Made by a program: the position numbers and the translations under genes. From Craspedostauros australis (Eukaryota; Bacillariophyta; Bacillariophyceae; Mastogloiales; Achnanthaceae), in the NCBI GenBank assembly GCA_026770025.1, contig JAMXDE010000022.1:434001-498000 (forward strand): a DNA stretch of 64,000 nt, given 5' to 3'. Under the pieces are notes generated by a model. That model did no database searches. It worked only from the letters and a program-made list of their open reading frames with translations, and was not told the DNA's origin. How positions within the stretch are numbered: position 1 is the stretch's first letter; every line of letters begins with the position of its first letter. Shown here piece after piece: positions 43,088-53,349 of this stretch.

Positions 43088-43587
43088 AGGGCCTAATCGA
43101 TCGACTCGGAAAAGGCAACACAGTCATTTCGCCAAAACACAAGATTCGATTGCTAGGTGCTTACTCGCTCACGCGACTATTGGCATCATTCTGTGGTCCA
43201 TCCCACTCCACTCTAGTTCGTATTCCACTTTACGTACCGATTATTCCTATTCTGCCTTCAATAATCTACCCAATTATCAATACCAATGCCTATCCCTCTC
43301 TGCATTTCCCAAAGCAAGCAACGCCAAGCTCCATAGGACACTCCAATTCGCTCAGACATTCTGTTATTTTACGAGTAGGTCCCTTGCATCCTGACAGAGT
43401 GCTATCCCTTCATGGGACCATACACATGCAAATGAGCGACAGCGCGATCGTATGTACCATGGCCAGTACTCCATGCACCAGCAACATGTCTCCTCAATCG
43501 AACCTACTCGCTTGAACTAAACAGCTACTCTACGAGCCATGGCAGAGCTTTCTCGTTACTAGTAGTACTGGCGCATGAATGAATGCA
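43088..43587. other. Convergent intergenic space
   Basis: 500 bp between two gene ends. No feature seen beyond AT-richer stretches suited to 3' UTRs. Confidence 0.4.
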
Positions 43588-45384
43588 TCACCGGCGCATG
43601 GCCGACAGCTTGCGATAATTCTCCTCCCCAATCACGGACACAAACGTCTTCATCATCTCTTCGCGCGATGCGGCTCCGGTTGGATTCTCGGCTTGCAGCT
43701 TGGCCATTGCGACTCGGTACAGATTCTGCAATGCTTGCGACTCGTCATCGGATCTGTCTTGCGCCAGGTCGACAGCGCGTCGGAATTGATCGACCGCGGA
43801 ATCCCATTGTTTGTGCGATGCGTAAGCGCAGGCGAGGCTGTAGCAGGGCGGGAATGCGTCGGGATTGAGCTGCAACGACTTGCGATAGTACTCCACCTCC
43901 TTCATGGTGCCCTCGTTGAGGACGCCGAGGTTGCAGTAGGCCTTCGCGACTGTCTTGGACGCTGCGCCTGGCGCATCCACGACTCGCAGCAACCAAGCCG
44001 TCTCAGTCGCATCGTCCTGCTTCCTGGCGGCGGCCTGCGCGCACACCATCATAGCGTCGGCGTCGCAATCATCCGCCTCGAGGCAGACATCCATGCAACG
44101 CCTGGCCTCGTCGAATTTGCCTTGGTCGAGGTAGATCGTTCCCAGCGAGTACGCGACCTCGCCACTGTTGGGGTTGACGTGCTCCAGGCAATGCTCCAGC
44201 ACCTTCTGAGCCTTGGACGTCTCGCCCTTCTTCTGGAGGAGGTCCGCCAGATGGGAGTACGGCCCGTCAAAGTCCGGGTTCAACGCCACGGCGGCCTCCA
44301 GGGCTTGCTGCGCCTCATCCCAGCTGTCGCGTTGCACCTGCTCGCTGCCGTATCTCAGCAACATGCGCACCTTCTCGACCTTCTTGGAGTTCATGCAGAA
44401 GCCGCCGATGATGTACCTCGTTCCACCCGTCACTGCGTTGCCGCAATGTCGGACGCCGCCTGGCCGCACCGTGCACTGGCCGACGTCCATCTCCACGATG
44501 CTGCTATGGCTGTCGGCACTCCCGCCAGCGTTTTCGCCACGGTTCTTGGCTTGCAATCCTTCGAACCACGTGCCGCCGCCTTGGTACTCGTCGTTAGGAT
44601 TGAGCGCGATGGTGAAGGAGAGGCACCCGCTGTCGGTGTGGACATCTGTGCGACGGCCCGTCTCTTGAGTGTACTTGAAGAGGTAGGCGTTGTCCACCAC
44701 CAGATCTTCCATCGAGGACACGAAGTGGGGGAACTTGGCGCACAGAAGGGGAAAGAGCCGGTCCCGAACCATGTCATTGAACCATTGATGCACGGCCGGG
44801 ATGTCGCGGATCCAAAACCCGGCCACGTCGTACTGTCCGCTGGGCAGGGTCGTCCATTGTCCGTCGCTGGTGGCTGCGAAATGAGCCTCCGCATTCTTCA
44901 CGACGTCGGCGCATTCGTCCGCCGTGAACAACGGCGTCGTGGATTTCGTGACGAAGACATCGCGTTGCAATTCGTCGACGAAATCCGGTATCTGCCCATG
45001 AGCTTCGATGGTGTACTCATCGAACTCCAGCGCGGTCAGATCGAATGATGCGGCAGCTTCCGATGCTGACGCGGAATCAGATCCCGCAGAAAAGTAGGAT
45101 TCCTTGGCTTTCTGCACAGCTTCCTCATGTCGTTTGCGGCTGAGATCGATCCACTTGGGCATCGCCGTCGAGGCGGGACCCGCGAGCGACGGATCCAGCC
45201 ATCCAGGGAGCTTCTGCATTCCTGACGCACCCGATGATGATGACGATGACGACGATGTCGAGGCCGATGCTTCGACGAAGATGCCATCATTCTCATTTGC
45301 GACGCAGGCGAAAGCAGCCAACACCAACACAAACGCCGACGCCGACGCCGACGCTCGTGGCACGGCGATACTTCGAGTGAGCAT
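43588..45384 (-). CDS. Secreted 2-oxoglutarate/Fe(II) dioxygenase with TPR tail
   Basis: 598 residues from ATG 45384. Residues 1-29 form a signal peptide (ASAFVLVLAAFACVA). A serine run follows. The dioxygenase fold spans about 145-332, with iron ligands in DVHTDSG (H249, D251) and VRHCGN (H313), a 2-oxoglutarate arginine in GGTRYIIGGF (R323), and GGGTWF before the second histidine. This matches the prolyl-4-hydroxylase-like group. From about 345 to 550 there are at least five TPR-like repeats (YSHLADLLQKKGETSKAQKVLEH, VAYSLGTIYLDQGKFDEARR and others). A role in hydroxylating secreted or cell-wall proteins in the ER/Golgi is likely (inference). The open frame extends upstream to 45627, but that start would hide the signal peptide. 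Confidence 0.85.
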   Translation of the reverse strand: MLTRSIAVPRASASASAFVLVLAAFACVANENDGIFVEASASTSSSSSSSSGASGMQKLPGWLDPSLAGPASTAMPKWIDLSRKRHEEAVQKAKESYFSAGSDSASASEAAASFDLTALEFDEYTIEAHGQIPDFVDELQRDVFVTKSTTPLFTADECADVVKNAEAHFAATSDGQWTTLPSGQYDVAGFWIRDIPAVHQWFNDMVRDRLFPLLCAKFPHFVSSMEDLVVDNAYLFKYTQETGRRTDVHTDSGCLSFTIALNPNDEYQGGGTWFEGLQAKNRGENAGGSADSHSSIVEMDVGQCTVRPGGVRHCGNAVTGGTRYIIGGFCMNSKKVEKVRMLLRYGSEQVQRDSWDEAQQALEAAVALNPDFDGPYSHLADLLQKKGETSKAQKVLEHCLEHVNPNSGEVAYSLGTIYLDQGKFDEARRCMDVCLEADDCDADAMMVCAQAAARKQDDATETAWLLRVVDAPGAASKTVAKAYCNLGVLNEGTMKEVEYYRKSLQLNPDAFPPCYSLACAYASHKQWDSAVDQFRRAVDLAQDRSDDESQALQNLYRVAMAKLQAENPTGAASREEMMKTFVSVIGEENYRKLSAMRR

Positions 45385-48181
45385 GGTTGCAGCTTGTTGA
45401 TTGATATCGTGTGAACGCGGAGTGCGTAATGTGTGTGATGCAATACTTGAAAAATGGTGGATGCTCCGAGAGGGAGCGGAACGGGACGAGATGTGGCCCA
45501 ATCTTCGGAAGGATCGTATTGGATTGGTGACCTGTTGTTGTTGTTGTTGTCGATTCCGATGATCGATTGCGATGATTGGTTGCGATGATCGGCTGCGTTG
45601 TTTGTTTTGTGGCCAATCCAAGCCCAAACTTCAACTCCGACTCAATGAATCCCGCAAGACCAAGCCACGTTTTGATCAAACCGATCATATACGATGAGGG
45701 TGTCCGACTTTGTGTTGCCTTGATGAAGTTGTCGTTGAAGTCGTCCTGATCGAGCCTGATCCGGTCGGCGAACAGATAATTATGGCAAATATACCTACAC
45801 ACATCACCAACGGCGGCTCCGCCTCCACCCATGCCGACTTGTGGACTGTCAGCAACAACCAGCTGGCGAATCCCACGCTCATCCAAGCCGGTACTTTGGG
45901 AACCATCTGAAACACACCCAACCCACTCCATTAGTTTGCAAGCCGTCAAGGATGCCCATCAGCCATCGACTTGTACAGAGACGGAGAAGCACACAACGTG
46001 GCTTCCGATCGATCGATTCTCGTGTGCCGATCCACTTTCAGATATTCTTCAATGCAAGCACGTGTACTGAAGAGCAAGCGTATTACCGCATTAGTGACCT
46101 GCAATGTACTACTCGTGCGGTAGCCAAATTAGGGTTGAGAGACTCTCGCAGGGGGGCAGATGTGCCAGAAGGCGCATCCCAGGCGATTGTCTCTCTCGAG
46201 GGGGAAGACAGCGCTGCGTACTCTGCGCGAAAGACTACTCTGATCTCCTCAGCATGAATTGATTGTAGGCACTCCACGGCCATGCGATGAAGGATGATAC
46301 TAGCCGCAAACCTTGATAGTAATGGCACGATTGATGTGGTTTCCTTTGGTTTGTTCTGCGCATGTGGACTCTGTCGACTTTCCTTGAATTCTTCTCCTTT
46401 CTTCTGTGTAAGATCTGCAGGCACGAATATTCTGGTGTGTATGACACGTATGGTACGTACTTGTGCAAGATCGTTCCCAGCAGTTCGAGAACAACAACAA
46501 AGTTCAGACAAGGTCACCAAAGGATGATGCCTCTGCCATGCGATGAAGAGCTGTCGCTGCCCTTCCTTCATTTCGTTCGCAGTTCTTCTCATCACATCGT
46601 GAAGGATGGAATACATATGCGTCCAGACTGGTGCTCCTAGAGGAACAGAGCGACTGAGCAGATGATCACGATGTCGATATTGCAGCTCGACGGCTTAGCC
46701 TCCTGACGATAGAGATAGCCAAGATACCATACCATTGTGGAACGCCCAACCGTCTGCAGTTTGAAGTTGGATGACTCGTGCTGATCCCTCGTGTTCCACA
46801 ACATGCAAGTTAGATCAGCAAGAAGCATTTCGTGTGGGAATATACGCACGAGGGTCATTCTTGGTACCGTGTGTGCTCTCACCACACATGTTGTAGAAGA
46901 CGGAGAAAGCCGCTAGCGACGAAGCAATCGTACCATACCCGTAGTGGTGAGCGGCTGTTTGCCTCTGGGATCGAGCTGTCAACTTGTAGCTCGTACGCGT
47001 CGGATGGATCCCATGAAATGTGGAGGTTTCACCTTCTACTCTTGTTTCAATGTTACGCGGCGTTATGTTCGAGTCACACACGAAGATGGATCTTCCTGAA
47101 GATTCTCGGGCATGGCTTCGCACACCAAGATGTCGTTGCTTTTCTGATGGAGATAAAAGTCGCGGCTGTGGTAGTATCCGCATACTCTACCAACATAGGT
47201 ACCCACGCTGCTATTGACTTGTATTCGTGGAGTACGCGAGCACAAAGCACGCATTCTCATTGTTTTTGCCCTGGTTGGCGTTCTTCTTGCGTGTTCTTGA
47301 GCGGCGAATTGGGCGAACAGCGATGAAGACGCTCTCTTGGAACAATTCCAAAACTCTGTCACACACCAAAGAGGGCGTAAACAACACGGTGAACAAACAA
47401 CCGCATGGGCTTGGACTATTGTGCACACGCACGTGTCGCATGTGTTTGTGTGACATTTGTACTATACGGCCCATGGACAGAAATCACACCGAAGACCATC
47501 CAATGCCCATGGGGCTGATTGAAGGACGAATGGGGTTCCCCAAGGATATCCTTTCTACCTGTCCCATGTTCGCGATGAATAATTATGGGTGGTCGTTCTC
47601 GAGAACAGCGAAATGCAGAGGTACCCGACCGAACCAAAAGGACAAAGGTCACCGATCCTGAGCCGTCACGAATCAGCCACAGGAAAATGGCCGCGTGACC
47701 GGAAAATAGAAACGCATCTCCACCATGTTCCTGCGAAATCGCGGAGAGCCAAGGCTCTCTTTCGTTCTCTGTGGTGTGGCTCCTCCATCACTCTGCCATC
47801 CGCCCCTGGTGGACACGCGGCGCCCCCACTCTCGGCTAATACTACAAGTAGTCGTATGCTTGCGTCAGCAAGAAGAGCTTGTCCACACCACATCAAAACC
47901 ATCCAAATCGCAACGACAAGCACTCATACTTCACGAGGACGAGTACGTACATTCACTGCTCCGCACATCCAGCAGGCATCAACCGCGAAAGCCAACACCG
48001 AAACAACAACAACGAGCACATCACCAACGGCATAAACAGGAACAACCGGATCAGCCACATCGACATCGACATCGACATCGACCGCAAGCACAACAGCAGC
48101 AGCACTGGGTACATCGATCAGATTCTTGGAAAGCAAACGAGAGGATCACAAATCTGAAAGGGCCCCAAAGAGGACAACAGC
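45385..48181. other. Long intergenic region with one possible tiny ORF
   Basis: About 2.8 kb. An ATG at 45782 opens a 42-codon frame (MANIPTHITNGGSASTHADL and on, to 45910) with protein-like composition but no match I know. Frames at 46083-46616 and 46832-47326 are unconvincing. An ACATCG hexamer run lies at 48055-48082, just before the next gene. Confidence 0.35.
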
Positions 48182-50524
48182 ATGAATCATAATCAGAGCA
48201 CAAGCAACACCAAAAAACAACTCGCAACTTCCGCACAAACAGCACAAACAACACACACAACACACACATCGCGACCATCCGCAGCACAAGGAACACAAAC
48301 CGAACAATCGCAAGCCGAGCAGCCGCAACCTCAACAACCTCAACAACAACAGGCGCAACAACTCCCAACGCCTTCCTCCACCATGAAATGTCCGTTCACA
48401 GATGATGCCGAACAAGTGCCCACCACGCGAAATCAAGGGTATGGTCATCATACTCGCACGTCAACCATAGTACCACTCCCGACGCACGAAATCTCCGTCA
48501 ATGTCAACAAGAACGACAGCTACAAAAGTTACAATAGCACCAACAGCGGTCATCTGAGCAAGACCAAGTCATTGTCAGGCTTGCAACACGCTGCGATTCG
48601 AGAAGTGTCCACCTCTTCGTCACACGCATCAACGGTGCTATCATCAACGCCACGACACCAATACCCAGTGTCAGTCGTTCCAGGTGGTTGCGCAATGGCT
48701 CCGAAGGATGGACATGACGGCAAGGTGGTGGACATGATTGACACCTCCGTGATCATAGGTAACGACATGAACTCGATGAACTTGCAGGAGAGAGGCCGCG
48801 TCTGGGAGGACATACATGGCGTCCACCCCGTGATGGAAGAGACAGAGGCATTCATCAGCGCCAAGCTGGATGACATGGAGGTGGAACTCACCATGGGTGA
48901 CAACAGGCGTGCCTACGATCTGGCAAGGCAGCTAGACGCGCAGTACGTGCGAGGCAGGAGACTTCGCCTGGCGTTCCTGCGATCCGAGAGCTACAATCCA
49001 CACAAGGCGATGACGAGACTCATGAGCTGGTTCGAACACAAGCTGGAACTGTTTGGCTCCGATTCCCTGGCACGGGATCTTGCCCTTTCCGATCTGTGCG
49101 CCGAATCTCGGCAACTCCTCAACGATGGGGCCTTTCAGGTTGCACCAGCGAAAGACGTCGCCGGCCGCACGATCCTAGTGTCGATGAAGTTCAGCTACCG
49201 CCACTTCTCAAGCACGGCCATCTCCAAGGCGATGCTGTACGTGTGCTCGCAGCTCATGAACGATCAGGCCGCACAGCGGCAGGGTTTGGTGTGGATCCAC
49301 GCCCTCCACGAGTTCTCCTTCGGCATGACCACCACGCAACGACAGCACTTCGTGTCGTTCGCGCAGATGGTCAGGGCCTTGCCAATCAAGCTACGCGCAG
49401 TGCATTACTTGGCTGACGCATCGAACGCATCACGGCTCATTGCCTCAGTGCTGCATCTGTCGCTACCACGATACGCCGGACACCGCATGCGTATCTACCG
49501 CCACGCAGCCATGTCTCAGAACCAGAGAGAGCTCATTTCATTGGGCATTCCTGTTTGCGTTTTGCCATTCGATGCCAACGGAAGAGCTGACCTATCTAAT
49601 CACCGCGTATGGCTTGAACGCCAGCAATCGTCAACAACAGCAGCAACACCGTCGTCACGATCAATGAACACGGCATCGGCATCGCCTAACCATGCGTCCA
49701 TCATTGGCATCGGTGCCGCTGGCTCTGCATCATTGAACATGGCATCTCGGATGCACGGAATGGCACAGGTTGACTCTGTCTCAAGACACGACGATCCACA
49801 CATGGCGATCTTCGGACACAATGACGGTTTTTTGGACCTCTTCAATGAAGTGCCAGAAACAGCCACAGCAGCAACGCCCACAGCAGATCATGCAGGTTCC
49901 AGCGAACGGTTGCAAGATGCAGCTGGCTTCTACGATGGGGATTCGTCGTCAAGTACCAGTGCATCCAAGAACGACGATAAGGTCGACTCCGAAAGCGAGG
50001 CAAGCCCACGGCATGCAGCCAACCACGGTCAACTGCGATCAGGCAAGCGAAACGGAGAGCGCCATCAGTCCCAGGCTACGAGCGGTGATGACGCAGCAGG
50101 CGAAGTTCGTCTTTCTTTGGTGGAATCGCCGACAAAGTTCGACATCCTGATGGGTCGAGGCCGTCCCTACCAGGATCACGAAGGCAACAGGTTCCTCAAG
50201 TCACTGATCGCCACTCAGTACGATGAGTACGACCAGTCACCTCGCTGGGGCAAGCTTGCTGTCGCCGAGAAGGTGACGCAGATGATCAAGAACAGATCTG
50301 GCCGGTTCTTGCAAAAGGACAAGCCTACCGGTCGCTGGGCCGAAGTGAGCTGGACGAGGGCCCGAGAAAAGGTTGCCCACGGCTTCCGCAAGAAGAGGGA
50401 GATGGATCTGGTCAATGCAAGATCCAGGAAGCGAACAACCACACGAAGACGATTGACTGTGCGCAAATCCACAAGCGGCAAACCGAAGAGGGATGACCGC
50501 AGCGGCTCGGTGGCATCTGTTTAA
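48182..50524 (+). CDS. CRAL-TRIO (Sec14-like) protein with C-terminal DUF6824
   Basis: 780 residues from ATG 48182. The first 200 are Gln/Thr/Ser-rich. An ATG at 48383 (MKCPFTDD) is an alternative start. A CRAL-TRIO N-terminal segment (about 220-285, ARQLDAQYVRGRRLRLAFLR) leads into a Sec14-like lipid-binding fold (about 300-470; VAGRTILVSMKF, LVWIHALHEFSF, LPIKLRAVHYLAD, ISLGIPVCVLPF). After a disordered stretch comes DUF6824 (about 653-739): DILMGRGRPYQDHEGN, RWGKLAVAEKV, GRFLQK and WTRAREKVAHGFRKKRE. DUF6824 is a stramenopile domain thought to act in gene regulation. Joined to a lipid-binding domain it could link membrane lipids to transcription, which is an inference. A basic tail (RSRKRTTTRRR) could serve as a nuclear signal. 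Confidence 0.8.
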   Translation: MNHNQSTSNTKKQLATSAQTAQTTHTTHTSRPSAAQGTQTEQSQAEQPQPQQPQQQQAQQLPTPSSTMKCPFTDDAEQVPTTRNQGYGHHTRTSTIVPLPTHEISVNVNKNDSYKSYNSTNSGHLSKTKSLSGLQHAAIREVSTSSSHASTVLSSTPRHQYPVSVVPGGCAMAPKDGHDGKVVDMIDTSVIIGNDMNSMNLQERGRVWEDIHGVHPVMEETEAFISAKLDDMEVELTMGDNRRAYDLARQLDAQYVRGRRLRLAFLRSESYNPHKAMTRLMSWFEHKLELFGSDSLARDLALSDLCAESRQLLNDGAFQVAPAKDVAGRTILVSMKFSYRHFSSTAISKAMLYVCSQLMNDQAAQRQGLVWIHALHEFSFGMTTTQRQHFVSFAQMVRALPIKLRAVHYLADASNASRLIASVLHLSLPRYAGHRMRIYRHAAMSQNQRELISLGIPVCVLPFDANGRADLSNHRVWLERQQSSTTAATPSSRSMNTASASPNHASIIGIGAAGSASLNMASRMHGMAQVDSVSRHDDPHMAIFGHNDGFLDLFNEVPETATAATPTADHAGSSERLQDAAGFYDGDSSSSTSASKNDDKVDSESEASPRHAANHGQLRSGKRNGERHQSQATSGDDAAGEVRLSLVESPTKFDILMGRGRPYQDHEGNRFLKSLIATQYDEYDQSPRWGKLAVAEKVTQMIKNRSGRFLQKDKPTGRWAEVSWTRAREKVAHGFRKKREMDLVNARSRKRTTTRRRLTVRKSTSGKPKRDDRSGSVASV

Positions 50525-51769
50525 GTTACCGTCAAGCGGACAAGCTAGCAATAATCCATCTCCTCTCCCCATTAGCAAAGTTAGGGACAATGCAGTTGCT
50601 CAAGATGCTGAGTCTACGACCAAAGTCATAGAATATCTTGTGGAGTATGTACCGTACGCGCACATGATTTAAGTGAACACACTTCACGAACAGAATCAAG
50701 TGCAATTGTACTTGCGGGTACACGTATCGTGCAAGAACCTATTATACGACCTATCGGTGTGACATATGCGTTGCGACCTGCATCGCCAAAGAGTAGATCA
50801 TGTCCAGTTACTTGTGTCCCACGATGGCTTGGACATGGACACGCCAATGCCACCCATACTTGCCTCATCGGTCCACGCATGCAGACTGCTCTTTCTCTCC
50901 AGTCTCGTATGCAGTTCGTATTGCACACGATTGCGATTGGTCTGGGTTTCTTGGGGGCGTGCGCGACATTCAACACTTCATCCGGCACAACTTCCCCAAG
51001 GCCGAGCAGGCCAATCGGTGACACTTGATGCCATGCTTGCGGTAGCAGATAGGATCATCACGTCGCCGAAGAAGGTGATAGAATCGGTAATAACCAAAGA
51101 ACAAACTCCGGCGACATCCGAAACCAACTGCGCGAATTGTGCACCACAAGAAGAACCGCCCCCTGGAATTCACTGTATCAATGGAAGTAGGACTGCTTGT
51201 CCGATGACAACCGAACCAGAACGAACATTTTCGTCAGCGGTTTTGTTCACTTCTGCGATCGCGCGGTCTGTTTGTCCCCCAAAATTCAGCCCCCGAAATC
51301 GTACAACCAACATTGATTGACTCGATTCAAACACGACCAACACGATGAATCGAGTCTTGTGATTCTTCAGTGCAGCAGGCTAGTTTGGAAAGTAGGTTAT
51401 GCGATGACAACGACGTTCGCCACAATACAACTCTACGACTCTGTGAGCAGAGAGAGAGAGAGAGAGGCTGATGAACAAACCCTATGTCAACAGCGTTCCC
51501 CTGTTCACTCAAAATCAACACGTCCACACCAAAGAACAACAAGGGAACATGCCCCCTTCCAGAAGAACATTGTGCAAACTAGAGAGAATGGGTCCTGGCA
51601 TAGGGAGTCGTACATACAAATACACGCTGTTCTTTACTTTCTGTTCGTGAGTAGATGAGGTGAGATGAAATGAGATCCCACCATCGTGCATCGGTGAAGT
51701 GTCAACCGATACTGATACTCTACATTGCTCCTGCTTCCGCTCCAAAATTCTGACTCGTCACTGCCCTCC
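50525..51769. other. Convergent intergenic region
   Basis: 1.2 kb between two gene ends. A short GA run lies at about 51449-51464. No supported gene. Confidence 0.4.
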
Positions 51770-52609
51770 CTATTCGAGCTGTGGCTTTGCCGGAAGCCCC
51801 TGACTCTTGGCCCACATTGGCAGATTGTCGGTGTCGTTCAACCAATCGATCTCGTCCTGCGTGCTGTCGCGCTTGAGCTTGTCGTTGCGATGCGGATACC
51901 GTCCGAAGCGGTCGATGACCTTCGTATGATCGATCATGAAATCCTTGGTCATGGCGAATTGCTTCTCGAACAGCTCCGACGAGCCGTACTTTTGCTGGAT
52001 GCACCAGTCCAGCACGGCGTTGCCGTATTCGTGACTTGTGGCAGATTCGGAATGCATCAACGGCATGATGGACATGATGACGTACGGCGGGTACATCTCG
52101 CCTTCCAATTCCTCCGCGGGCGGTGCGTCGTTGGAATGCGCGATCTCTTTCAGCTGGTTTTGCAGCACCTGCAACGCCAGCTTCTCCGAAAGATCGTCGT
52201 ACGCGAAGGCTTCGTCTTGCCCACGGAACGCGTTGCGCGCGAGCTGATCGAACAAGAGGAGCTGTCCGACCTTGCCGTCCACTGTGATTTGCCATCTTGG
52301 GTCGGACGTGATCATCTCGCTGTTGGCGTTGGATGCCTGTCGGATCGTGGGGATGAATTGCTTGCACAGGTCATCGTACTCCGCACCGCCCATGTACCAC
52401 AGCTTCTCCATGGTACGCTGTGGGACGCCTTCGCGCATGTCCTTGGCGTACAGGTCCTTGTCTTCGAAGTCGACGCCGAAGAAGAAGCTGAGGACGGATT
52501 CCAGCTTCGATGGCGTCTTGATGGCGCGCTGCACGAAGGGTTTGGCGGCGAATTCGGAGACGGACAGCATTGTGAGGGTAAAGAGAGGGAGGGCAGAAAG
52601 GATGATCAT
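51770..52609 (-). CDS. DUF924 family protein
   Basis: 279 residues. The family landmarks are clear: a central FDQLARNAFRGQDEAFAYD, then IMPLMHSESATSHEYG, and near the C-terminus HTKVIDRFGRYPHRNDKLKR followed by STQDEIDWL. DUF924 proteins are mostly helical, found in bacteria and eukaryotes, and of unknown biochemical role. The first 20 residues are hydrophobic (MIILSALPLFTLTML), so the protein may carry a signal or anchor. ATG 52571 (MLSVSEF) would remove part of this. No intron. The central module matches the family's length. Confidence 0.85.
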   Translation of the reverse strand: MIILSALPLFTLTMLSVSEFAAKPFVQRAIKTPSKLESVLSFFFGVDFEDKDLYAKDMREGVPQRTMEKLWYMGGAEYDDLCKQFIPTIRQASNANSEMITSDPRWQITVDGKVGQLLLFDQLARNAFRGQDEAFAYDDLSEKLALQVLQNQLKEIAHSNDAPPAEELEGEMYPPYVIMSIMPLMHSESATSHEYGNAVLDWCIQQKYGSSELFEKQFAMTKDFMIDHTKVIDRFGRYPHRNDKLKRDSTQDEIDWLNDTDNLPMWAKSQGLPAKPQLE

Positions 52610-53349
52610 CTGCGTGGTCGGCTCAATTTATGGTATCGCAACGTGTGTTTGTTCTTGATGTTGTTGCTCTTGACAAAGTGAGTTTCTTGGTGAGCGCTCC
52701 AACGTGTCGTTTTGCGGGCGTAATGACGTTGCTGTTGCTGATGAGAAGCCAAGCGAACAACAGAGAATTCATGGAGGAACGAGTGGGAACAGCAACACCC
52801 TCAGGAGAGAGAGAGAACAGAGCAACCCAGAAGCAGAACGATTGCAAGGGTATCATCCCAAACTAAAATACCTCCCTCTCTATACCATTCTACAATCGCA
52901 AAGAGCTACGCAAACTGTTCCTCTTTGGAATCCATCGACAGAGAGCGCAAAGAGCTGCGCCTTGCTTACCTTTCTCAGGCACACACGCACACATGTAAGC
53001 ACAAATTCATTGGCATACGCCATCCTTTCTCTCTATCTTGAATTCATTATAGTAGTTTACACCGTCTGCTCTCCTGGTTGCTCGGACGGGTAGATGGCTG
53101 CGTGGTTTTCACTTTCTCAAACAAGAGCGCACTGCTTTACTCCGCGCCGATTCTCTCTTTCTCTCTCCTTCACATTCGTTGTGTGTTGTGTATGCAGATC
53201 GTGCCTGCTTGACTGCCGAACTGAATGTGTGCTCTTCTGCATCCCTCCGTTTCGGCTTCGTCTCGACCCGTTCTCTGTAACGTACGTACGTTTTTGAATC
53301 ATGTGCAATCATGTTTTGCAACTACTCGTGGAGCCCGACCACATCATAC
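52610..53349. other. Intergenic
   Basis: Promoter side of the DUF924 gene and 3' side of the cyclophilin-like gene. No feature recognised. Confidence 0.4.
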
